NCBI GenBank assembly: GCA_052143655.1
Contig: JBKQSL010000108.1
Coordinates: 1-7,020 of the forward strand
Direction of reading: 5' to 3'
DNA length: 7,020 nt
From: CAVSUR01 sp052143655
GTDB taxonomy: Bacteria > Actinomycetota > Actinomycetes > Streptosporangiales > Streptosporangiaceae
The notes under the pieces were generated by a model. The model was not told the origin of the DNA. It saw only the letters and a program-made list of their open reading frames with translations, and did no database searches. Made by a program: the position numbers and the translations under genes. Each line of letters begins with the position of its first letter. Position 1 is the stretch's first letter. This document shows, one piece after another, positions 1 through 5,299 of the stretch.

Positions 1-844
1 CGCTGACCAGCGGCCGGCCCGGTGGCAGGGTGCCGGCCACCGAGTGGATCGCGCTCACCTCCAGCGCCGCGGCGGGCTCCAGCCGCGGCAGCACGGTCGG
101 CAGCCGCTCGGCGAGCATGGTCTTGCCCGCGCCCGGCGGCCCGAGCAGCAGCAAGTGATGGCCGCCGGCAGCGCAGATCTCGGCGGCGCGGCGCGCGGTC
201 GGCTGGCCCACCACGTCGGCCAGGTCAGCCGGCGCCTCGCCGGCACGGCTGGCGTCCGGACTTGCCGCCGATGGCTCCGGGCCCTCGCCCGGCTCGAAGA
301 CCCGCACGGCCGCCTTTTCCGGCTGGCCCGGCTCGTCGCGCAGCCAGTCCAGCAGGGCCGCCAGGCTGGGCACCGCGGCGACCCGCAGCTGCGGCACCAG
401 GCAGGCCTCCGGCGCGTTCGCCGCCGGAACCGCCGCGACCGCGAACCCCGCGCCCGCAGCCGCCGCGGCGGCCGGCAGCACGCCCGGGACCGGGCGCACC
501 GAGCCGTCGAGCCCGAGCTCGCCGATCAGCATCAGCCCGTGCAGCCGCGCGGCCGGCACCGCGCCCGCCGCAGCCAGGATGGCCGCCGCGATGCCCAGGT
601 CGAAGCCGCTGCCGCGCTTGGGCAGGCTGGCCGGCGACAGGCCCACGGTGATCCGGCGCTGCGGCCAGCTTTCCCCGCTGTTCACGATCGCGGCCCTGAT
701 CCTGTCGCGTGCCTCCCGCAGCGCGGTGTCGGGCAGGCCGACCAGCAGCAGTGCGACAAGGCCGTTCTCGATGTCGGCCTCGATCTGCACCGGCCGCCCC
801 TGGACGCCGGTGAGCGCGATCGCGTGCGCGCGGGCCAGGGCCAT
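1..844 (-). CDS. comM: ComM/YifB-family Mg-chelatase-like AAA+ ATPase (3' end cut off by window)
   Basis: I translated the minus strand from the ATG at 844 to the window edge: 281 codons are open without a stop, out of about 500 expected for the family. Residues ~1-170 match the N-terminal ChlI/Lon-protease-like domain of the family (for example SGESWPQRRITVGLSPA near residues 57-73, and GSGFDLGIA near 79-87). A Pro/Glu-rich linker (~190-215) leads into the Mg-chelatase AAA+ domain, which starts around DLADVVGQ. The Walker A motif GPPGAGKT is at residues 235-242. Walker B and the C-terminal part lie outside the window. Family knowledge: ComM is a hexameric helicase that promotes branch migration during integration of transformed DNA in Vibrio; its role in actinobacteria is less clear. 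The start follows the yraN stop directly (TAGATG), with GGGGGTGG about 5 nt upstream as ribosome binding site, so translation is probably coupled to yraN. Confidence is high for the family, moderate for the role. Confidence 0.93.
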   Translation of the reverse strand, partial: MALARAHAIALTGVQGRPVQIEADIENGLVALLLVGLPDTALREARDRIRAAIVNSGESWPQRRITVGLSPASLPKRGSGFDLGIAAAILAAAGAVPAARLHGLMLIGELGLDGSVRPVPGVLPAAAAAAGAGFAVAAVPAANAPEACLVPQLRVAAVPSLAALLDWLRDEPGQPEKAAVRVFEPGEGPEPSAASPDASRAGEAPADLADVVGQPTARRAAEICAAGGHHLLLLGPPGAGKTMLAERLPTVLPRLEPAAALEVSAIHSVAGTLPPGRPLVS

Positions 845-1201
845 CTAGCCCACCCCCGGCACGTGCTCGACGGCGAACCCGCCCGCCCGGTCGCGGAGCA
901 CGCCGACGACGTCCACCCGCACCTCGTCATACAGCACGCTGTGCGCCACGATCCAGCGGATCGCCAGCCGGCGCAGCCGCAGCAGCTTGGCCCGGCTGAC
1001 CGATTCCAGCGGCGTGCCGAACCGCCCGCCCGACCTGGTCTTCACCTCGCAGACCACCAGGGTGCGCCCCTGCACCGCCACGATGTCGATCTCGCCGTCG
1101 CCGCAGCGCCAGTTGCGGTCAATGACCTGCAGCCCGGCCCGGGCCAGGTACTCGGCTGCCAGTTGCTCGCCTTGCCGGCCGAGAGCGTCCTTGGGATTCA
1201 C
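845..1201 (-). CDS. yraN: YraN/UPF0102 family protein, predicted nuclease fold
   Basis: A 118-residue protein of normal family length. The N-terminus LGRQGEQLAAEYLARAGL (residues 7-24) and the core GDGEIDIVA (34-42) followed by CEVKTR (51-56) are the UPF0102 signature. E37, D39, E52 and K54 fit the E/D...ExK metal-binding pattern of the RecB/Holliday-junction-resolvase-like nuclease fold. No activity is established for most members; a role in DNA processing is inferred from the fold and from the fixed linkage to comM. The start is GTG at 1201, not ATG. It is chosen because GGAGGTGATCC ends one base before it and because the conserved LGRxGE block follows at the expected distance. The stop (TAG, 847-845) touches the comM ATG, so the two genes form a coupled pair. 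A 308-bp gap upstream suggests that this pair may have its own promoter, though none was recognised. Confidence 0.93.
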   Translation of the reverse strand: MNPKDALGRQGEQLAAEYLARAGLQVIDRNWRCGDGEIDIVAVQGRTLVVCEVKTRSGGRFGTPLESVSRAKLLRLRRLAIRWIVAHSVLYDEVRVDVVGVLRDRAGGFAVEHVPGVG

Positions 1202-1213
1202 CGGATCACCTCC
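1202..1213 (-). promoter_or_regulatory. Exceptionally strong Shine-Dalgarno of yraN
   Basis: On the minus strand GGAGGTGATCC (1213-1203) lies directly upstream of the GTG start, with 7 nt between GGAGG and the GTG. Its complement GGATCACCTCC is the conserved 3' end of bacterial 16S rRNA, so the site can pair over 11 consecutive bases. This decides the GTG at 1201 as the yraN start. Confidence 0.85.
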
Positions 1214-1241
1214 GGCTCCGACGATGCCCGGCCGCGGGCAT
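1206..1241 (-). other. 11-codon upstream ORF and overlapping hairpin in yraN leader (candidate)
   Basis: On the minus strand an ATG (1241-1239) opens the mini-frame MPAAGHRRSRR. It ends at a TGA (1208-1206) lying inside the yraN Shine-Dalgarno, 4 nt before the yraN GTG. The first bases also form a perfect hairpin, arms 1224-1230 and 1235-1241 (ATGCCCG/CGGGCAT), loop 4 nt. The mini-ORF has no good ribosome binding site of its own, so translation of it is doubtful. The hairpin lies 10 nt upstream of the yraN Shine-Dalgarno and could affect its access. Confidence 0.25.
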
Positions 1242-1432
1242 GGCGGACCGGGGGCGCAGACCCGCTGTGGACAGGCCGCTGGGCGGCCGCCAGGCTTGTG
1301 CGGGAAGGCACAGGAATGTCAGTGCGCCCTGATTTGATCCCTGCCGGGAAGGCCTGGCTCAGCTCACGGCGCGGACGGCGGGGGCGCTGTGGCGGGCAGC
1401 GCTAGGGCACGCGGCCAGAGACCGCTGACGGC

Positions 1433-1475
1433 CGCGCGCCAGCGCGCACGGGTGCGCGCGCCAGCGCGCACGGGT
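1433..1475. repeat. Two tandem 21-nt repeats, period 22, each a GC hairpin; possible terminator
   Basis: The 21-nt sequence at 1433-1453 recurs exactly at 1455-1475. Each copy contains alternating GCGCGC on both sides of a short CA-containing loop. The second copy sits in a perfect 20-nt hairpin at 1452-1471 (GTGCGCGC, loop GCCA, GCGCGCAC); the first allows a 5-bp stem. The pair lies about 35-75 bp downstream of the DUF2469 stop on the minus strand, the right place for terminating the rimM-to-DUF2469 transcript. No T-tract follows on either strand, so a classical intrinsic terminator is not supported. Terminators without U-tracts have been proposed in high-GC actinobacteria. Confidence 0.45.
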
Positions 1476-1509
1476 CCACAGTGCCGCGCCTGCGAGCCCG
1501 GCGGCCCGG

Positions 1510-1824
1510 CTAGGTCTCGTCCGGGAGCTGGAGGTCGCTCTTGGCCAGCTCCTCGATGTTGACGTCCTTGAAGGTGACCACCCGGACGTTCTTCACGAAG
1601 CGCGCGGGCCGGTACATGTCCCACACCCAGGCGTCCTGCATCGTGACCTCGAAGAAGACCTCGCCGTTGCCGGATGTGCGCACCTCCAGCTCCACCTGGT
1701 TGGTCAGGTAGAACCGGCGCTCGGTCTCGACCACGTGGCTGAACAGGCCGACGACATCGCGGTACTCGCGGTAGAGCTGGAGCTCCATCTCGGTCTCGTA
1801 CTTCTCGAGATCCTCCGCGCTCAT
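1510..1824 (-). CDS. DUF2469 family protein of unknown function (actinobacterial)
   Basis: A 104-residue protein; the start MSAEDLEKYETEMELQLYRE is the typical beginning of DUF2469 (Rv2901c-like). An acidic helical N-terminus (residues 1-25) is followed by REYRDVVGLFSHVVETERRFYL (19-40) and alternating beta-like stretches: VELEVRT, GEVFFEVTMQDAWVWDMYRP and VKNVRVVTFKDVNIEEL. There is no signal peptide, membrane segment or recognisable catalytic motif; it is probably a small soluble cytoplasmic protein. The frame stays open further upstream, but the true start is the ATG at 1824: it has a good GGAGGG ribosome binding site 5-6 nt before it, begins the conserved block, and overlaps the rnhB stop by ATGA, which implies translational coupling to rnhB. 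Function is unknown. Its constant place between rnhB and yraN/comM hints at nucleic-acid metabolism, but that is inference only. Confidence 0.93.
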   Translation of the reverse strand: MSAEDLEKYETEMELQLYREYRDVVGLFSHVVETERRFYLTNQVELEVRTSGNGEVFFEVTMQDAWVWDMYRPARFVKNVRVVTFKDVNIEELAKSDLQLPDET

Positions 1825-2738
1825 GCGCTCCCTCCGATCAGGCGCCGCGCGCCTGCCTCGTCCGCGAAGCCTGCCAGGACCCGCCGACTGCGGTCCGCGT
1901 CCGGTCTGCCGGTCTCCCCATTGTGACCCGCGGCGCGCCCTTGCGCCGCCCCGGCGGCCAGGACCGCGCCATCCGGGCCGGCCATGTCCTCGGGCCCGGC
2001 GGCCGCGAAGCGGCCGGCCAGGTCCGCATCGTCCGGCTCCCGGGCTGCCGGGACTGTCGGCGGCCGCGAAGCGCCGTCCGGCAGCCGCGGCTGCCGGACG
2101 TTCGCGAACGAGCGCCGGTGCTCCGGGCATGGCCCGTGCTCGGCCAGGGCCCGCATGTGGCTGGCCGTCGAGTAGCCCTTATGCCGGGAGAAACCGTACC
2201 CGGGGTAGCTGCCGTGCAGTTCCCGCATGATCGCGTCCCGGGTGACCTTCGCGACGATCGAGGCGGCTGCCACGCTCGCCGCCACCTGGTCGCCCTTCCA
2301 CATCGCCAGGGCCGGCACGGCGAGCCCGCGGACGGGGAACCCGTCGGTGAGCACGTAGCCGGGCCTGCTCGCCAGCCGGGCCAGCGCCCGGCGCATGCCG
2401 GTCACGTTGCAGACATGCAGCCCGGTCCGGTCAATCTCCGCGGCGGGGATGACGACCACGCTCCAGGCCAGCGCGGCCGCGGTGATCTGCGGGTAGCACT
2501 CCTCCCGGGCCGCCGCGGTCAGTGCCTTGGAGTCCGCCAGGCCGCTGATGGCCGCAATGCCGCGCAGGTCCAGCGCGACCGCCGCCACCACCAGCGGTCC
2601 CGCGCAGGCGCCCCGGCCAGCCTCGTCGATCCCCGCCACCGGGCCGAGCCCGGCCTGGGCCAGCACTCGCTCGTACCCAGCCAGTCCCGCCGCTCGCCTC
2701 GGGGTATAGCCGGGCGGGCGCTGCACCACCGCCAGCAT
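1821..2738 (-). CDS. rnhB: Ribonuclease HII with long C-terminal extension
   Basis: RNase HII cleaves the RNA strand of RNA-DNA hybrids and nicks 5' of single ribonucleotides in DNA. With the ATG at 2738 the protein has 305 residues. GPVAGIDEAGRGACAGPLV carries catalytic D38 and E39; LADSKAL, LTDG (D132) and MWKGDQ (D150, 18 residues later, the spacing of E. coli D108/D126) complete the DEDD set. AASIVAKVTRD and GYGFSRHKGY are further family blocks. The core ends near residue 215 (HRRSFANVR). The remaining ~90 residues are Ala/Gly/Pro-rich and look disordered, which is unusually long. Start choice: an ATG at 2789 is also in frame but would overlap lepB2 by 47 bp. The 2738 start lies 4 nt after the lepB2 TAG and gives the usual ~37 residues before the catalytic Asp. 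Neither start has a clear Shine-Dalgarno, so reinitiation after lepB2 is likely. The stop overlaps the DUF2469 start. Confidence 0.93.
   Translation of the reverse strand: MLAVVQRPPGYTPRRAAGLAGYERVLAQAGLGPVAGIDEAGRGACAGPLVVAAVALDLRGIAAISGLADSKALTAAAREECYPQITAAALAWSVVVIPAAEIDRTGLHVCNVTGMRRALARLASRPGYVLTDGFPVRGLAVPALAMWKGDQVAASVAAASIVAKVTRDAIMRELHGSYPGYGFSRHKGYSTASHMRALAEHGPCPEHRRSFANVRQPRLPDGASRPPTVPAAREPDDADLAGRFAAAGPEDMAGPDGAVLAAGAAQGRAAGHNGETGRPDADRSRRVLAGFADEAGARRLIGGSA
1997..2073. repeat. 16-nt direct repeat pair in rnhB tail
   Basis: CGGCGGCCGCGAAGCG occurs at 1997-2012 and again at 2058-2073, 61 bp apart. In the rnhB frame the copies are read in different phases (GRFAAA and ASRPP), so protein conservation does not explain the match. 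This suggests that the tail region grew by local DNA duplication or insertion. Confidence 0.6.
2075..2100. repeat. Perfect 26-bp palindrome inside rnhB
   Basis: The arms CGTCCGGCAGCCG and CGGCTGCCGGACG are exact reverse complements with no spacer; all 13 base pairs were checked by position, and the symmetry ends at 2074/2101. A second perfect palindrome, CGTTCGCGAACG (2099-2110), overlaps its edge by 2 bp. The site lies exactly where the conserved RNase HII core ends (FANVR) and the low-complexity tail begins. As RNA it would fold into a stem of about 11 bp with a 4-nt loop. It could be a binding site, an mRNA hairpin, or a trace of an inserted palindromic repeat. Confidence 0.8.
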
Positions 2739-2742
2739 GGCG

Positions 2743-3849
2743 CTACCGCGGCCCGGGCCGTCGGCCGGCCTGGTCCCGGCGGCCGCCATGGCCCCGGGCC
2801 AGCCTGCGCCACCTATTCCGCCTATTCCGCAGCCGCACCCGCCGCTGTGCCCAGGTCAGCGGGAACGCGCCAGCCAGGCCGGCCGCCAGCGGGAGGTACG
2901 GCCGGGACGGGGACACGGGCACGCCGCGCAGCAGCGCCGCCTCCGACGCCGCGGCGCTGCGGTCCCGGGCGGGCGCCGCGCCGGCCGCGCGCGGCCGGCT
3001 GATGCCCGGCTGGCTGAAGGTCGCGGGGATCGGCAGGATCCGCCACCGGCTCGGCGGCCACACGATCATGAACGCTCGGCCGATCACCATGTTCTCCGGG
3101 ATGGTCCCGCCGCCGGGATCGCCGACGTGGAACCGCGAGTCGTCGGAGACCAGGCGGTGGTCGCCCATCACCCACAGGCGGCCAGGCGGCACCGTGACGC
3201 TGAACCGCTTGAGCGACGGCGCCTCCCCCGGGTACAGGTAGGACTTCTCGTGCAGCGGCACCCCGTTCACCGTGACCAGGCCCTGCGCGTTGCAGCAGGC
3301 CACGTGGTCACCGGGCACCCCGATGACCCGCTTGATGTAGTCGGTCTGGCCCGGCGCGGTGCCGAACAGGCCCGCAATGGCGTGGAAGAGCGGCCGCAGC
3401 GTGTCGTCATAGAGGCGGACGACCGGGTCCGGGCTCGTCGGCGTCGGCTGCGGCGGATCCCACGAGCCCGCTCCGTCGAACACCACGATGTCGCCCGGCT
3501 GGATGCTGCGGAAGTGGTACACGAGCTTGCTGACCAGGACCTTGTCGCCGATCTTGAGCGTGTTCTCCATCGACGAGGACGGGATGTAGAACGCCTGTAC
3601 CACGAACGTCTTGATGACCAGCGCGATGACCAGCGCGATCACGACGAGCACCGGAAGCTCGCGCCAGAACGAGCGCCGCCGGGCCGGCTGCCCCGGCGCC
3701 GGGCCGCCGCCGGCCGCCGGCGCCGGGTGCGAGCGGGCGGCGGGACCGGCCCCGGGCGAGCCGTTCATCGCCGGGCCGGAACCCGCGACCGGGCTGTCCA
3801 CGGCTGCCTCAGTGCGGGCCTGGTCGTGCGTGCCCTGGTCATCGCTCAT
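2743..3849 (-). CDS. lepB: Signal peptidase I, second tandem copy (lepB2)
   Basis: Membrane-bound serine protease that removes signal peptides from exported pre-proteins. 368 residues. The first ~60 are a Gly/Ala/Pro-rich cytoplasmic segment; one membrane helix follows (about 65-88, ELPVLVVIALVIALVIKTFV). Catalytic Ser93 is in IPSSSMENTL and general-base Lys173 in DYIKRVIGVPGD. The last box reads GDHRLVSDDSR (229-239), with His where GDN is the classical form. After the catalytic fold comes an Ala-rich stretch, then PYLPLAAGLAGAFPLTW (~317-333), moderately hydrophobic and perhaps a second membrane contact, and an Arg-rich tail. The ATG at 3849 was chosen over an in-frame TTG at 3909 because the TTG has its only GGAG too close. 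The ATG also lacks a Shine-Dalgarno, but has TAGGCT 10 nt upstream. The 108-bp gap to lepB1 would allow its own promoter. Closest relative in the window is lepB1, so it is a tandem duplicate. Confidence 0.94.
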   Translation of the reverse strand: MSDDQGTHDQARTEAAVDSPVAGSGPAMNGSPGAGPAARSHPAPAAGGGPAPGQPARRRSFWRELPVLVVIALVIALVIKTFVVQAFYIPSSSMENTLKIGDKVLVSKLVYHFRSIQPGDIVVFDGAGSWDPPQPTPTSPDPVVRLYDDTLRPLFHAIAGLFGTAPGQTDYIKRVIGVPGDHVACCNAQGLVTVNGVPLHEKSYLYPGEAPSLKRFSVTVPPGRLWVMGDHRLVSDDSRFHVGDPGGGTIPENMVIGRAFMIVWPPSRWRILPIPATFSQPGISRPRAAGAAPARDRSAAASEAALLRGVPVSPSRPYLPLAAGLAGAFPLTWAQRRVRLRNRRNRWRRLARGHGGRRDQAGRRPGPR

Positions 3850-3865
3850 ATCGGAGTCGAGCCTA
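3850..3865 (-). promoter_or_regulatory. Possible -10 element for a leaderless lepB2 transcript
   Basis: On the minus strand TAGGCT (3865-3860) fits the actinobacterial TANNNT -10 pattern and lies 10 nt before the lepB2 ATG, so a transcript would begin at or a few bases before the start codon. Leaderless mRNAs are common in actinobacteria, and no Shine-Dalgarno is visible here. No good -35 hexamer was found 16-18 nt further upstream, so this remains a weak call. Confidence 0.3.
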
Positions 3866-3957
3866 GCGCCGCCGGCCGCAGGGAACGACCGCAGCGCCGC
3901 GGGACGCAAACTCCGGCCGCGCCGGGACGCCCGGCGCCGGCCGCGGCCACCGGGCCG

Positions 3958-5172
3958 TCACCTGCCCGGCTGCCCGCGCCGACCTCGCCCCGGCCGGGCG
4001 TGACGCCGCCGGATCTGACGCTGCAGCCACGTCAGCGGCAGCGCCCCGGCCAGCCCGGCCGACAGCGGCAGGTACGGCCGGGACGGCTTCACCCGCACCC
4101 CGCGCAGCAGGGCGGCCGCCGCGGCCCGCCCCGACGCCGCCGCCCGCGCTGCGGAGCCGGACCCGGCCGCCGAGCTGACCTTCGCCGGGCCGGAACCCGC
4201 CGCGCTGGCGGCATGGTCAACGCCCGGCTGGCCGAAGGTCGCCGGGATCGGCAGGATCCGCCACCGGCTCGGCGGCCACACGATCATGAACGCCCGGCCG
4301 ATCACCATGCTCTCCGGGATCGTGCCGCCGCCAGGGTCGGCACGGTGCAGCCGCGAGTCCGCGGAGACCAGGCGGTTGTCGCCCATGACCCAGAGCCGGC
4401 CAGCGGGCACCGTGATGGCGAAGCGGCCCGAGTAGCCGGCCGGCGCGTCCCCGGGGGTCTCGCCCGGGTGCAGGTAGGACTGCTCGTGCAGCGGCACGCC
4501 GTTGACCGTCACCAGGCCCTGGGCGTTACAGCAGGCGACATGGTCACCGGGCACCCCGATGACCCGCTTGATGTAGTCGGTCTGGCCCGGCTCCGCGCCG
4601 AACAGCCCCGCGATGGAGCGGCCCAGCGGCAGCAGGGTGTCCTGGTACGCACGCACCACGGGATTGCGGCTCAGCGGGGCCGCCGCCGGGTCCCACGATC
4701 CGGCGCCGTTGAACACCACGATGTCGCCCGGCTCGATGCTGCGCAAGTCATAGGTCAGCTTGCTGACCGCGACCCGGTCGCGGATCAGCAGCGTGTCCTC
4801 CATCGAGGAGGACGGAATGAAGAACGCCTGCACCACGAAGGTCTTCACCAGCAGCGCGATCACCAGCGCCACCAGCAGCAGGACCGGCAGCTCGCGCCAC
4901 AGCGAGCGCGGCCTGCGCCGCTGCGCCCGGTCCGCCGTCCCGGCGCCCGGCAGCGCGGCGCCCTCCGGGGCTGTGCCACCCGGCACTGCGCCCTCAGGCA
5001 CTGCGCCCTCAGGCACCGAGCCCTCCGGCACTGGGCCTTGCGGCACTGGGCTCTGCGGCACGAGCGGACGAGACTCCGCTGCGCCCGCAGCCGGCACCGC
5101 AGCCGGCCCGTTGTGCGGCCGCACCCGCCCCGGCTGGGTCCGGTCTGAGCCGCCTGCCTCGTCGCTGGCCAT
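3958..5172 (-). CDS. lepB: Signal peptidase I, first tandem copy with repeat-bearing N-terminal linker (lepB1)
   Basis: Type I signal peptidase, 404 residues, longer than typical because of both termini. The cytoplasmic N-terminus (1-94) contains a Pro/Val/Glu/Gly pentapeptide repeat (37-76, units such as AVPEG, SVPEG, PVPQG) and then a basic patch (RAQRRRPR). One membrane helix spans ~95-117. Catalytic Ser123 lies in IPSSSMEDTL, Lys202 in DYIKRVIGVPGD, and the classical GDNRLVSADSR box is at 264-274. The proteins agree closely with lepB2, including DHVACCNAQGLVTVNG and FMIVWPPSRWRILPIPATF. An Ala/Ser/Gly-rich spacer (318-352) and a semi-hydrophobic PYLPLSAGLAGALPLTW segment precede the Arg-rich C-terminus. 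The start is the ATG at 5172, with only a weak AGCAGG ribosome binding site. It follows rplS after 127 bp. Tandem signal peptidases next to rplS are known in Streptomyces (the sip cluster), so duplication here is not unprecedented. Confidence 0.94.
   Translation of the reverse strand: MASDEAGGSDRTQPGRVRPHNGPAAVPAAGAAESRPLVPQSPVPQGPVPEGSVPEGAVPEGAVPGGTAPEGAALPGAGTADRAQRRRPRSLWRELPVLLLVALVIALLVKTFVVQAFFIPSSSMEDTLLIRDRVAVSKLTYDLRSIEPGDIVVFNGAGSWDPAAAPLSRNPVVRAYQDTLLPLGRSIAGLFGAEPGQTDYIKRVIGVPGDHVACCNAQGLVTVNGVPLHEQSYLHPGETPGDAPAGYSGRFAITVPAGRLWVMGDNRLVSADSRLHRADPGGGTIPESMVIGRAFMIVWPPSRWRILPIPATFGQPGVDHAASAAGSGPAKVSSAAGSGSAARAAASGRAAAAALLRGVRVKPSRPYLPLSAGLAGALPLTWLQRQIRRRHARPGRGRRGQPGR
4966..5055. 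repeat. 15-bp minisatellite in lepB1 N-terminal coding region
   Basis: Five 15-bp units run head to tail at 4981-5055 on the plus strand (consensus CGGCACTGSGCCCTC): 4981, 4996, 5011, 5026 and 5041. A more degenerate unit precedes at 4966-4980. Each unit encodes five residues on the minus strand (x-V-P-E/Q-G). Gain or loss of a unit keeps the reading frame and only changes the linker length before the membrane helix. Confidence 0.85.
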
Positions 5173-5299
5173 CTGGCCTGCTAGGCGCGGGAACGTGCGT
5201 TATGCGAGCGGACGGGCGGGCAGGACGGACGGCCACCGTGGCGCGCACGGCACGCCGACGCTGGGCCCTGCTCCCCGGGCAGTGTCATCAGGGAGCGGT

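Larger units (their letters stand above)
1202..1509. other. 308-bp gene-free gap between DUF2469 gene and yraN
   Basis: I see no gene with a recognisable product here. On the minus strand the gap begins after the DUF2469 stop. It contains two tandem 22-bp GC-rich hairpin units (1433-1475), then about 190 bp without a clear motif. It ends with a perfect hairpin (1224-1241), an 11-codon upstream ORF (1206-1241) and the strong yraN ribosome binding site. I found no convincing -35/-10 pair; AT-richer bases around 1332-1340 are the only relief from GC. In M. tuberculosis, as I recall, the equivalent position holds fdhD/fdhF; nothing of these is left here. Confidence 0.6.

Noticed and set aside
1266..1274. 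DnaA-box-like TGTGGACAG, and GGTCCACA at 1473-1480
   Set aside because: Both deviate from the actinobacterial TTGTCCACA consensus, only two occur, and no origin genes are nearby.
44..1405. A 453-codon plus-strand frame opposite comM and yraN, and a 359-codon one opposite rnhB (1923-3002)
   Set aside because: Same reason: low-complexity Arg/Gln/His/Ala composition, no ribosome binding site or motif, and full overlap with recognised minus-strand genes.
1510..2130. A longer 206-codon version of the DUF2469 gene
   Set aside because: The added N-terminus is the rnhB tail read in another frame; the conserved family start, the Shine-Dalgarno and the ATGA overlap all point to the ATG at 1824.
2739..2789. 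Alternative upstream ATG for rnhB at 2789
   Set aside because: It would overlap lepB2 by 47 bp, adds 17 low-complexity residues beyond the usual family N-terminus and has no better ribosome binding site; it cannot be fully excluded.
2737..5148. An 803-codon open frame on the plus strand across both lepB genes
   Set aside because: It is antisense to two secure signal peptidases, is Arg/Ala/Pro/His-rich with no family signature, and long antisense frames are expected where codon third positions are almost all G/C.
5254..5275. Possible terminator after rplS in the rplS-lepB1 gap (5173-5299)
   Set aside because: Only short 5-bp stems could be drawn, with no T-tract; nothing distinguishes them from background in such GC-rich DNA.
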